Shown here piece by piece: positions 1 through 7,799 of a stretch of 64,000 bases of DNA (positions are counted from its first letter, which is position 1; every line of letters begins with the position of its first letter). The notes beneath the pieces were generated by a model that saw only the letters and a program-made list of their open reading frames with translations, was not told the origin of the DNA and made no database searches. The stretch spans positions 3,975,001-4,039,000 of the forward strand of contig CP099617.1 in assembly GCA_024072375.1 (NCBI GenBank). Direction: 5' to 3'. Origin of the DNA: Sphingomonadaceae bacterium OTU29LAMAA1. GTDB taxonomy: Bacteria; Pseudomonadota; Alphaproteobacteria; Sphingomonadales; Sphingomonadaceae. The position numbers and the translations under genes are program-made.

Positions 1-1319
1 GCCGCGACCCGCCAGATCGTGTTGCCGACATCGTCCGCCACGAGCAGTGCGCCGGTGCGGTCGGCGGTGACGCCGACGGGGCGGCCGTGTGCTTTGCCGT
101 CCTTGTCGAGGAAGCCCGAGAGGACGTCGACCGGCCTGGCGCCCTCGACCGGGAAGCCGCGGGCGGCGAAGGGGACGAAGACCACCTTGTAGCCCGACAC
201 CGGCTTGCGATTCCATGAGCCGTGTTCGCCGATGAACGCACCCTGCGCAAAGCGGCCGCCGAGCTTGACGTCGCCGGCAAAGGTCAGTCCGAGCGCTGCG
301 ACATGCGGTCCGAGCGCGTAATCGGGGCGCTTCGAATATTGCTGCAATTCGGGCCGGGCGGGTTCGACGCGGGTGTCGGGGTAGCCGCCCCAATAGAACC
401 ACGGCCAGCCGAACTGGTCGCCCAGTTCGACCTGCGTCAAATAATCGGGTGCAAGATCCGAACCCAGCATGTCGCGTTCGTTGACGACGGTCCAGAGTTG
501 CTGGTTGAACGGGCTGATCGCCATCCCCTGCGGATTGCGCAGGCCGGATGCGTAGACGCGGAACGTCTTTTGCTGCGGATAGACCTGCAGGATGTTGGCA
601 CGGAATTTCTCGGCATCGAGACCGTTTTCGGCGATGTTCGAGGCCGATCCGACGCCGACGAACAAGGTGCGGCCATCGGGGGCGGGAACGAGCGTGCGGG
701 CCCAGTGATTGCCGCCCCCGTTCAGCTTGACCACCAGTTCCGGTCTGGCAGCGATGCGCGTCGCGCCCTCGGTATAGGGTACGCGAACGAGTGCATCGGT
801 GTTGGCAACGTAAAGCTGGCCGTCGAGCAGCGCCATGCCGGTCGGCGAATTGAGCCCGGTCATGAACACATGACGCTGATCCGCGACGCCATCACCATCG
901 CTGTCGCGGAGCAGGGTGATGCGGTTGGCGGAGGGAACGCCGGCACCGGCCTTGCTCATCAGCTTGCCCATCACCCAGCCCTGGATACCGCCACCCTCGC
1001 GCGGGGGCGAGTTGGTTTCGGCGACGAGCACATCGCCGTTGGGCAGCCGATAGAGCCAGCGGGGGTGGTCGAGGTTCTTCGCGAACGCCTTGACCGTCAG
1101 GCCGGCGGCAGGGACGGGGGTCTGGGTGCCCTGCCATCCGACGACATCGGCGACCTTCACCGTCGGCAACGTCTGGATCCGCGGTTGCGTGATCTGCGGG
1201 CGCTTGCCGGTGATCCGCTCGAACGGCACCTGCGCGGTGTCGGGCCACGCAAGATAGACCACCACGGCCACGGCGATAACGGCGAGGAGCGCGGCGAGGC
1301 GCAGGACGTGCTTCAGCAT
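1..1319 (-). CDS. PQQ-dependent sugar dehydrogenase (sorbosone dehydrogenase family), 3' end beyond window
   Basis: The reading frame is open from an ATG at 1319 to the window edge, so about 439 residues are visible and the stop codon is missing. The N-terminus (MLKHVLRLAALLAVIAVAVV) is a hydrophobic signal or anchor segment, so the protein is exported to the periplasm or anchored facing it. The body shows beta-propeller sequence typical of the soluble aldose/sorbosone dehydrogenase family: DHPRWLYRLPNGDVLVAET, an NRITLLRDSDGDG stretch, GLNSPTGMAL, and ASGLRNPQGMAI with its conserved Arg-Asn-Pro. The last visible residues, NTIWRVA, resemble the normal end of the family, so only a few residues are probably lost. 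Members oxidise sugars or sugar aldehydes with PQQ as cofactor. The substrate cannot be told from sequence. Confidence 0.85.
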   Translation of the reverse strand, partial: MLKHVLRLAALLAVIAVAVVVYLAWPDTAQVPFERITGKRPQITQPRIQTLPTVKVADVVGWQGTQTPVPAAGLTVKAFAKNLDHPRWLYRLPNGDVLVAETNSPPREGGGIQGWVMGKLMSKAGAGVPSANRITLLRDSDGDGVADQRHVFMTGLNSPTGMALLDGQLYVANTDALVRVPYTEGATRIAARPELVVKLNGGGNHWARTLVPAPDGRTLFVGVGSASNIAENGLDAEKFRANILQVYPQQKTFRVYASGLRNPQGMAISPFNQQLWTVVNERDMLGSDLAPDYLTQVELGDQFGWPWFYWGGYPDTRVEPARPELQQYSKRPDYALGPHVAALGLTFAGDVKLGGRFAQGAFIGEHGSWNRKPVSGYKVVFVPFAARGFPVEGARPVDVLSGFLDKDGKAHGRPVGVTADRTGALLVADDVGNTIWRVA

Positions 1320-1440
1320 GGACGCACGATAGGGGCGGCCGGGGGGGAGTGGAAGGGGGTCTTCCTGCGGCGGATCGACATTCAGCGTTGCAGGCTGCCC
1401 GGCAGGATCGGGGCAGGATCGAGACACTTTCAAGGGCATC

Positions 1441-1546
1441 GTCACCCCGGACGTCTTCCGAAGTCCAGCGTGCGGCTACGGGAGAAGCTGGAGACCCCGG
1501 TCATTCCGTCACGGCACCGTCGACCCCGGAACACGTCCGGGGTGAC
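1441..1546. repeat. Inverted repeat in the katG downstream region
   Basis: GTCACCCCGGACG (1441-1453) recurs as its reverse complement at 1534-1546. The gap between 1320 and 1765 holds no convincing gene; this pair and the hairpins at 1653-1700 are the only structure seen. A related GTCAC-CCGGA hairpin lies at 13493-13519. Confidence 0.6.
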
Positions 1547-1652
1547 GAGGTAGAACAGAACGTCCGGTCGATCCCGACTGTCGACGGCACGTCGGTTCGG
1601 AGGTGCTGGAGTGTGGTTCGTTTATCGGCGCCGGCATCCAGCGCCGCTTGTG

Positions 1653-1700
1653 CTCCCGCGAAGGTGCGGGCCCAGCACTGCGTCCCCGTTTTTGCGGGGA
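1653..1700. repeat. Two small REP-like hairpins
   Basis: A CCCGC-GAAGGT-GCGGG hairpin is followed by CCCCG-TTTTTG-CGGGG. The surrounding GCGAAGGTGCGGGCCCAG string resembles the repeat family at 24121-24222 and 46379-46478. The element lies just past the stop codon of katG, so it may also act as a transcript end. Confidence 0.5.
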
Positions 1701-1765
1701 TACATGGTCGCGGCGAGGAAGAGGAACCGGCATTCACCGGTTGCCCCTTCCTCGTCCGCCGCCGC

Positions 1766-3994
1766 CTACGCCGGGCTGCCGATCAGAAGGTCGTAGCGAT
1801 CGGCGTTCATCACCTTCGTCCATGCCTTGACGAAGTGCTTGACGAACATCTCCTGTGCATCCGCGCACGCATACACTTCCGCGATCGCGCGCAATTGCGA
1901 GTTGGAGCCGAACACCAGATCGGTGCGCGACGCGGTCCAGCGCTGTTCGTGCGTGTGGCGATCGGTGCCGACGAATTCCTCGTCGCTGTCGTCACTGACC
2001 TGCTTCCATGCGGTACCCATATCGAGCAGGTTGACGAAGAAGTCGTTGGTCAGCTGGCCCGGACGGTCGGTGAAGACGCCGTGCTGCTTTGCCTTGGCAT
2101 GGTTCGCGCCGAGGACGCGCAGGCCGCCGACTAGCACCGTCATGTCGGGTGCGGACAGGCCGAGCAGCTGGGCACGATCGACCAGCAGCTCCTCAGTCGG
2201 CACGTTGAACCGGACTTGCAGATAGTTGCGGAAACCGTCGGCCTTCGGTTCGAGTACGTCGAAGCTTTCGGTTTCGGTCTGCGCCTCGCTGGCGTCGGTG
2301 CGGCCGGGTTCGAACGGCACGTCGACCGTGTGACCCGCCGCCTTCGCCGCCGCCTCGATCCCGACCGAGCCGCCGAGCACGATCAGGTCGGCGATCGACA
2401 CCTTCTTCGCACCCTGCCGGTCGAAGTTGGTCTTGATGCCCTCATAGACCGCCAGCACGCGGGCGAGCTGTTCGGGCTGGTTGACCTCCCAGTCCTTTTG
2501 CGGCGCGAAGCGGATGCGCGCGCCGTTGGCACCGCCGCGATGGTCCGACCCACGCCACGTCGAGGCGGATGCCCATGCGGTGGTGACCAGTTCCTCGACC
2601 GACAGTCCGGCGTTCGCGATGGCGGTCTTCAGGCCTGCGACGTCGCCGGCCTCGACCTGCGGATAGTCGGCGATCGGGATCGGATCCTGCCAGATCAGCT
2701 CTTCCTGCGGGACTTCCGGGCCGATCAGGCGGATCTTCGGACCCATGTCGCGGTGCGTCAGCTTGTACCACGCGCGCGCCCACGCATCGGCGAACGAGGC
2801 GGGATCGGCGCGGAATTTCTGGCAGATCGCATTGTAGGCAGGATCGACCTTCAGCGCCATGTCGGCGGTGGTCATCATCGTCGGCACGCGCTTGCCGGCC
2901 GTATGTGCGGCGGGTGCGAGCGTGTCGTCGGGATTGCCGACCGGCTGCCACTGGTGTGCGCCCGCCGGGCTCTTCACCAGCTCGTATTCGTGGTCGAACA
3001 GCATGTCGAAATAGGTCATGTCCCATGTCGTCGGCGTCGGCGTCCACGCGCCTTCGATGCCGGAGGTGATCGTGTGATCGCCCATCCCGCTTTCATGCGT
3101 CGAGGTCCAACCGAGGCCCTGCGACGCAATGTCCGAACCCTCCGGCTCCTTGCCGACCAGCGACGGATCGCCCGCGCCGTGCGCCTTGCCGAAGGTGTGG
3201 CCGCCGGCGGTGAGCGCGACGGTCTCCTCGTCGTTCATGCCCATGCGCGCGAAGGTTTCCTTCATGTCGCGCGCCGAGCCCTGCGGATGCGGACAGCCGC
3301 CCGGACCCTCCGGGTTCACGTAGATGAGGCCGTGCTGGATCGCGGCGAGCGGGCTTTCGAGCGCAAGGCCGGCCTCCTCATCGATACGGGTCTGGCCGAG
3401 CCATTCCTCCTCGGTGCCCCAGTACACGTCCTTCTCGGGTTCGAACACGTCCTCGCGCCCGCCGGAGAAGCCGAACGTCGGTCCACCCATCGATTCGATC
3501 GCGACATTGCCCGCGAGGATGAACAGGTCCGCCCAGCTGAGCTTGCGGCCGTATTTCTGCTTGATCGGCCACAGCAGGCGGCGCGCCTTGTCGAGATTGC
3601 CGTTGTCCGGCCAGCTATTGAGCGGGGCGAATCGCTGCTGGCCCGCCGACGAGCCGCCGCGGCCGTCGCCGGTGCGATAGGTGCCGGCCGAGTGCCACGC
3701 CATGCGGATGAAGAACGGGCCATAATGTCCGTAATCCGCCGGCCACCACGGCTGGCTGTCGGTCATCAGCGCGGTCAGGTCGGCCTTGAGCTGGTCGTAG
3801 TCGAGCGTCAGGAATTCGGAGCGATAATCGAAGTCGTCGCCCATCGGGTTGCCGCTGACGCCCTTCTGATGAAGGATTTCGATCGACAGCGATTCGGGCC
3901 ACCAATCCTTGGCGGTGCGGCCGAGCAGACGGCGCATCGCGGCCGGCTGCTTGTTGGGATCGTTGATCGGGCTGCCTTGGGTAATCGCGTCCAT
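1766..3994 (-). CDS. katG: Catalase-peroxidase KatG
   Basis: A 742-residue haem enzyme that removes hydrogen peroxide by catalase and peroxidase activity. The distal site Arg97-Trp100-His101 is visible in IRMAWHSAG, and the proximal haem ligand is in the GGHTFGKAHG motif. The Trp and Tyr of the family's Trp-Tyr-Met adduct appear in MAWHSAG and LIYVNPEGPGG. Both peroxidase-like halves are present, and the length is normal for bacterial KatG. The ATG at 3994 is chosen because GGAGAG lies a few bases upstream. The gene stands alone: no oxyR or other peroxide regulator is adjacent, and repeats follow its stop codon. Confidence 0.97.
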   Translation of the reverse strand: MDAITQGSPINDPNKQPAAMRRLLGRTAKDWWPESLSIEILHQKGVSGNPMGDDFDYRSEFLTLDYDQLKADLTALMTDSQPWWPADYGHYGPFFIRMAWHSAGTYRTGDGRGGSSAGQQRFAPLNSWPDNGNLDKARRLLWPIKQKYGRKLSWADLFILAGNVAIESMGGPTFGFSGGREDVFEPEKDVYWGTEEEWLGQTRIDEEAGLALESPLAAIQHGLIYVNPEGPGGCPHPQGSARDMKETFARMGMNDEETVALTAGGHTFGKAHGAGDPSLVGKEPEGSDIASQGLGWTSTHESGMGDHTITSGIEGAWTPTPTTWDMTYFDMLFDHEYELVKSPAGAHQWQPVGNPDDTLAPAAHTAGKRVPTMMTTADMALKVDPAYNAICQKFRADPASFADAWARAWYKLTHRDMGPKIRLIGPEVPQEELIWQDPIPIADYPQVEAGDVAGLKTAIANAGLSVEELVTTAWASASTWRGSDHRGGANGARIRFAPQKDWEVNQPEQLARVLAVYEGIKTNFDRQGAKKVSIADLIVLGGSVGIEAAAKAAGHTVDVPFEPGRTDASEAQTETESFDVLEPKADGFRNYLQVRFNVPTEELLVDRAQLLGLSAPDMTVLVGGLRVLGANHAKAKQHGVFTDRPGQLTNDFFVNLLDMGTAWKQVSDDSDEEFVGTDRHTHEQRWTASRTDLVFGSNSQLRAIAEVYACADAQEMFVKHFVKAWTKVMNADRYDLLIGSPA

Positions 3995-4116
3995 GTCGCT
4001 CTCTCCTCGCGTTGCCGCAGCGGTCGGTCATGCCGACGCCGTGTTGCAGGAAAGCTACTCCAGCCGGACTGATCGAGGAAACGCGAAATGACGAACGTGG
4101 TGATCGGATGCGACGA

Positions 4117-4440
4117 TCAGCGTTTGGTTTGCGACCGTTGGACGACGACCTGGCTGCGCAGCGCGGCGGCGTTGCTGTCGAGGAACGATCGTTCCGAATC
4201 GGTCAGGCCGTTCTGTGCGTACATGCCGGCGCGCAGGTCGATGTTCCCGTCGGTGCGGCGGAGATTTTTTGCCTCGCGTCTGGACAACTGACCAGCCTTG
4301 CGACCGTTGCGGATGTCCTGCCGTATTCGGTTGACCTGGCGTTCGATCGATGGGCCGGCGGGCGTGCTGGAGATGGTGCTCCATGCCTGTGCGGTCGCGG
4401 GTGTGGGGAGGGCGATCACCAACATAGCGATCGCACTCAT
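4117..4440 (-). CDS. Small exported protein of unknown function
   Basis: About 107 residues from the ATG at 4440, chosen because AAAGGGG lies just upstream and because the product then begins with a good signal peptide (MSAIAMLVIALPTPATA, cleavage after ATA or AQA). A longer frame reaching 4542 would run through a palindromic terminator and is unlikely. The mature part is polar and basic, with a predicted helical stretch (SIERQVNRIRQDIRNGRKAG) followed by LSRREAKNLRR. This layout recurs in small uncharacterised periplasmic proteins of sphingomonads. I do not recognise a functional domain. Confidence 0.65.
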   Translation of the reverse strand: MSAIAMLVIALPTPATAQAWSTISSTPAGPSIERQVNRIRQDIRNGRKAGQLSRREAKNLRRTDGNIDLRAGMYAQNGLTDSERSFLDSNAAALRSQVVVQRSQTKR

Positions 4441-4466
4441 CCAGCCCCTTTCGGCGCGATGCGCCG

Positions 4467-4495
4467 TTTTCCCTCTCCCGGTGGGAGAGGGAAAA
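4467..4495. terminator. Perfect 13-bp hairpin with A/T flanks
   Basis: TTTTCCCTCTCCC pairs with GGGAGAGGGAAAA across a 3-base loop. It lies about 105 bases past the corC-like stop codon (4600) and 27 bases upstream of the small exported gene, so it probably ends the phoH-ybeY-corC transcript. Confidence 0.75.
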
Positions 4496-4599
4496 GACGG
4501 CGAAGCCGGCGGCAGGGTGAGGTTGGGGCGAGGCATCGGCATCGGTCGTCTCCCGTTGTGACGATAGAATGCCCTACCCGGATGAACCCGCGATGGACG

Positions 4600-5508
4600 T
4601 CAGGCGTCCTCGACCTCGCGTGCTACCGGCGGGTGCAGGCGGAGGCGATGGATGCGGCGTTCGTCGGAATCGAGCACCTCCAGCTTCCAGCCGCTGGGGT
4701 GATCGACGCATTCGCCGCGCGCGGGAACATGGCCGGCCAGCACCGCGGCGAGGCCGCCTAGCGTGTCGACGTCGTGTTCGGTTTCGCCCAGCCGCGGGTC
4801 GATCAGCTTTGCGGCATCCTCGAGCTCCGCGCGGGCGTCGGCCTCCCATGCGCCGCCGTCGATCGGCACCAGCAACGCCTCGGGCGCCTCGTCATGCTCG
4901 TCCTCGATCTCGCCGACGATTTCCTCGATCAGGTCCTCGATCGTGACGAGGCCTTCGGTCCCGGAATATTCGTCGAGCACGACCGCCAGATGGACGTGGC
5001 TCGCGCGCATGTCGGCGAGCAGGTCGAGCGCGCCGCGTGACATCGGAACGTACAGCGGGTCGCGGATCAGGCCGGACAGATCCGCCGGATGCTCCGCTCC
5101 GGTCGCCAGAATGTTGAAGACATCCTTGATGTGGACCATGCCGATGATCGTATCCAGCGCGCCGCGATAGACGGGCAGGCGGCTGTGTCCGGCCTCGGCG
5201 AAGATCTGGACGAGGTGGGCGAAGGTGGTTCCTTCCTCCACCGCGATGATGTCCGCACGGGGTACGCCGACGTCGCCGGCGTCGCGTTCGCCGAAGTGCA
5301 GCAGGTTGCGCACCATCTGCCGTTCGAGCGGGGTCAGGTCGCCCTTGGCATCGGGCGCGGGATCGTCCTCGTGCCGGTCGATCGCGTCCTCCAGCTGGTC
5401 GCGGAGGGATTCTTCCTGCGCGCCGCCGAAGATCAGATGCTTCAGCCCGCGCCAGATGTTGGATTCGCTGGAGTCGCCGTTGCCGGCGCTACTTCGGTCG
5501 TCTGCCAT
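4600..5508 (-). CDS. CorC/HlyC-family CBS-pair protein (hemolysin family)
   Basis: About 302 residues starting MADDRSSAGNGDSS at 5508, ten bases after the ybeY stop. It has no membrane segments. A CBS domain pair spans roughly residues 70-200: VPRADIIAVEEGTTF, HSRLPVYRG and GMVHIKDVF, then VPMSRGALDLL and GTEGLVTIEDLIEEIVGEI. A CorC_HlyC ligand-binding-like domain forms the C-terminal 80 residues. Homologues named CorC or YbeX act in magnesium/cobalt efflux or in ribosome and RNA homeostasis. The family is almost always encoded beside ybeY and phoH, as here. An lnt gene, common next in this operon, is absent. Confidence 0.88.
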   Translation of the reverse strand: MADDRSSAGNGDSSESNIWRGLKHLIFGGAQEESLRDQLEDAIDRHEDDPAPDAKGDLTPLERQMVRNLLHFGERDAGDVGVPRADIIAVEEGTTFAHLVQIFAEAGHSRLPVYRGALDTIIGMVHIKDVFNILATGAEHPADLSGLIRDPLYVPMSRGALDLLADMRASHVHLAVVLDEYSGTEGLVTIEDLIEEIVGEIEDEHDEAPEALLVPIDGGAWEADARAELEDAAKLIDPRLGETEHDVDTLGGLAAVLAGHVPARGECVDHPSGWKLEVLDSDERRIHRLRLHPPVAREVEDA

Positions 5509-5518
5509 GGCGGCCGTG

Positions 5519-6031
5519 TCAGTCCTCTCGTACAGAATAGGGGTCCGCGATGCCGAGGCTGGCGAGCGCCTGACGCTCGATCTCCTCCATGCTGTCGGCT
5601 TCCTCGTCCCCCATGTGGTCATAGCCTAGCAGATGCAGCGTGCCATGCACCAGCAGATGCGTGGCGTGTTCGGCGACGTCGACACCCTTTTCCATCGCCT
5701 CGCGCACGCAGACGCCATGGGCCAGGACGATGTCGCCGAGCAGCAGTTCGCCATCATCGCTGTTCTGGCTGACGGTGGCGAGCAGATCGGCCTGCACCAT
5801 CGGGAAGGACAGGACGTTGGTGGGCTTGTCCTTCTGCCGGTATTGCGCGTTGAGCTGGTGGACCTCGTCGTCGGAGGTCAGGCGGATGCTGATCTCGACC
5901 GCAGCGGCGGTGGTGATGAGTTCGCCGTGCGGCGTCCGCTCGATCGCGGCGCGGGCGGCGCGGGCGGCGAGGGCGTCCCAGTCGGTGTCGGCCGGCCACG
6001 GGTCTTCGCGGGTGAGTTCGATGTGGATCAT
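5519..6031 (-). CDS. ybeY: Endoribonuclease YbeY (rRNA maturation factor)
   Basis: A 170-residue cytoplasmic metalloprotein starting MIHIELTRED at 6031. The zinc-binding signature HGTLHLLGYDH is complete near residue 125, preceded by the NVLSFP motif. The family matures 16S rRNA ends and takes part in late 70S quality control. The start codon overlaps the vapC stop by four bases, suggesting translational coupling. The usual direct phoH-ybeY junction is here broken by the toxin-antitoxin pair. Confidence 0.95.
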   Translation of the reverse strand: MIHIELTREDPWPADTDWDALAARAARAAIERTPHGELITTAAAVEISIRLTSDDEVHQLNAQYRQKDKPTNVLSFPMVQADLLATVSQNSDDGELLLGDIVLAHGVCVREAMEKGVDVAEHATHLLVHGTLHLLGYDHMGDEEADSMEEIERQALASLGIADPYSVRED

Positions 6032-6423
6032 GCGAGGTCCGTCTGCGAGAAATCGTCGCCCTTGTAGAGCAGGTGAGCATCGCTGGCCTTGGCGCAGGCA
6101 TAGGCGAAGCAATCGCCCATGTTGAGCCGGGCGGGGTGGACGCCCTTGCCGTAGCGGGCTGCCGCCATGATGGCCTCTTCGCTTTCAGGCGCACCGATGG
6201 CGGCCAGGCGAAGGCCCGCTTCCTGGACGAAATTCGTCACCGTTGCGTAAGCCTCCATCAGGCCGATCCCGCGTAGCTTGGCGATCGCGCGTGTCGCTTC
6301 CCACGCACCTATCGCGCAATAACACCGGTCGTTGTGCCGCTCGATCGCGTCGGCGAAAGCATCTGCTTCCGGTTCACCATAAACGATCGCAACGATCGCC
6401 GATGCATCGACGAAGATGGTCAA
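6028..6423 (-). CDS. vapC: VapC-type PIN-domain ribonuclease toxin
   Basis: A 131-residue PIN-domain protein. Acidic metal ligands are visible at Asp6 (FVDASAI), Glu42 (GAWEATRA) and Asp104 (NMGDCFAYA), the usual VapC arrangement. Family members cut tRNA or rRNA when freed from their antitoxin. The gene overlaps vapB by four bases upstream and ybeY by four bases downstream, so the toxin is fused into the phoH-ybeY operon. The RNA target cannot be read from sequence. Confidence 0.92.
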   Translation of the reverse strand: MTIFVDASAIVAIVYGEPEADAFADAIERHNDRCYCAIGAWEATRAIAKLRGIGLMEAYATVTNFVQEAGLRLAAIGAPESEEAIMAAARYGKGVHPARLNMGDCFAYACAKASDAHLLYKGDDFSQTDLA

Positions 6424-6668
6424 TCGTCGTCTTCGTCGTTCAGCGAATCGTAGAACGCCTTGTCCGCCTTAAATCCTGTCGGTTCGCCCGGAAGATGCGC
6501 CTCGCGCCATGCCGCCATGCGTTCGCGCAATGGCACCGTTGCCTCCTGGCGCGCAAGTTCGCGCTCCAGCGCTCGCTTGACCGCCGCCGTTTTGGAGATG
6601 CCGAAACGACGAGCAAGCCGAGTGGCCAGCGCATTCGCTTCTTCGTCCTTTACGTACAACGATGCCAT
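6420..6668 (-). CDS. vapB: VapB-type antitoxin (Rv0623/PSK family)
   Basis: About 82 residues from the ATG at 6668, chosen because GAGGCGG lies six bases upstream and because the product then begins MASLYVKDEE, the usual opening of this family. A TTG five codons upstream is less likely. The N-terminal half (ANALATRLARRFGISKTAAV) is the ribbon-helix-helix-like DNA-binding region. The acidic tail (SLNDEDDD) should wrap and block the toxin. The palindrome upstream at 6683-6708 is the expected autoregulatory site. Confidence 0.9.
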   Translation of the reverse strand: MASLYVKDEEANALATRLARRFGISKTAAVKRALERELARQEATVPLRERMAAWREAHLPGEPTGFKADKAFYDSLNDEDDD

Positions 6669-6682
6669 GATCCGCCTCGCCA

Positions 6683-6721
6683 ATATCCCTGAAACGTATT
6701 TGGGATATACCTGATCGTCAA
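6683..6721 (-). promoter_or_regulatory. Putative vapBC promoter and operator
   Basis: On the minus strand a TTGACG -35 box (6716-6721) stands 17 bases from a TACGTT -10 box (6693-6698). ATATCCC (6683-6689) and GGGATAT (6702-6708) form a perfect inverted repeat around the -10 box. The -35 box overlaps the phoH stop codon, so vapBC may carry its own promoter within the operon. Inferred from sequence only. Confidence 0.6.
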
Positions 6722-7716
6722 GCGTTCAGCCCCTCATACGCCTCGACGATACGACCGACGATCGGATGACGCACCACGTCGGCGGTGGTGAAGCGGGTCA
6801 TCGAAATGCCCTCCACGCCTTCCAGCCGCACGGTCGCGTCGGCGAGGCCAGATGCGCCGACGCCGCCGGGCAGATCGGTCTGGTTCGGATCGCCGCAGAT
6901 CACCATCCGGCTGTTCTGACCGAAGCGGGTGAGGAACATCTTCATCTGCGCCGGGGTGGTGTTCTGCGCCTCGTCGAGGATCACAAACGCGTCCGCCAGC
7001 GTCCGGCCGCGCATGAAGGCGATGGGTGCGATCTCGATCTCGCCGCTGGCGATGCGGCGTTCGACCTGTTCGGCGGGCAGACAGTCGTGGAGCGCGTCGT
7101 ACAGCGGCCGCAGGTACGGATCGACCTTGTCCTTCATATCGCCGGGCAGGAAGCCCAGCTTCTCGCCGGCCTCCACCGCCGGGCGGGACAGGATCAGCCG
7201 CTGGACACTGCCGGTGATCAGCTGCGACACCGCCTGCGCGACGGCGATATAGGTCTTGCCCGTACCTGCCGGCCCGAGCGCGAAGATCATGTCGTTGGTG
7301 GCGAGTTCGCGCATGTAATGCGCCTGCGCCGGGGTGCGCGGCACGATCGTCTTCTTGCGCGTGCGGATCATGACCGAGGGCATGCCGCCGTGTTCGGTGC
7401 TGACGATCCCGGCGAGCGTCGGTTCGGACGCCATGGCGATCGATGCATCGACGAGGCCGGTGTCGATGTCCTCACCGCGCTGCATGCGGTGGTAGAGGTC
7501 CTGCAACACGTCGCGGGCGAGCGCGACGTTCTCGGCGGTGCCTTCCAGTCCGACGCGATTGCCGCGTGCGGTGATGTAGACGCCCAGCCGGTTTTCGAGC
7601 GCTACCAGATTCTGGTCGTATTGCCCGAACAATGTGGCGAGCAACTGGGGTTTGTCGAACAACACCTCTGCCCGGCTGCGTTCACCGGAGCGGGCGGGGA
7701 CGGGCTTGCGACTCAT
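6718..7716 (-). CDS. phoH: PhoH-family ATPase
   Basis: 332 residues. An N-terminal KH-like region (residues about 30-100, LGVYITARGNRVGLEG) precedes a RecA-like ATPase domain with Walker A GPAGTGKTY and Walker B FVILDEAQNTT, then a motif around GDPNQTDLP. PhoH proteins bind nucleotides and RNA and are functionally linked to YbeY and ribosome maintenance. The gene lies 83 bases after miaB on the same strand, and its stop codon overlaps the putative vapB promoter. Confidence 0.95.
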   Translation of the reverse strand: MSRKPVPARSGERSRAEVLFDKPQLLATLFGQYDQNLVALENRLGVYITARGNRVGLEGTAENVALARDVLQDLYHRMQRGEDIDTGLVDASIAMASEPTLAGIVSTEHGGMPSVMIRTRKKTIVPRTPAQAHYMRELATNDMIFALGPAGTGKTYIAVAQAVSQLITGSVQRLILSRPAVEAGEKLGFLPGDMKDKVDPYLRPLYDALHDCLPAEQVERRIASGEIEIAPIAFMRGRTLADAFVILDEAQNTTPAQMKMFLTRFGQNSRMVICGDPNQTDLPGGVGASGLADATVRLEGVEGISMTRFTTADVVRHPIVGRIVEAYEGLNA

Positions 7717-7799
7717 GCGGTCCTTTCATGCCGTGATGGCATGACAGGAATGTGGGATGCGTACCCTCGAAAGGAAAGCCGCAAAACGACTGCGGTCGA

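Noticed and set aside
222..1553. Long plus-strand open frame opposite the sugar dehydrogenase
   Set aside because: It lies antisense to a clear beta-propeller protein frame and has no recognisable domain. High GC creates many such antisense frames.
2216..4072. 618-codon open frame opposite katG
   Set aside because: Antisense shadow of katG in GC-rich DNA; no start site or domain.
4440..4542. Longer start for the small exported protein
   Set aside because: It would run through a terminator hairpin and move the signal peptide away from the N-terminus.
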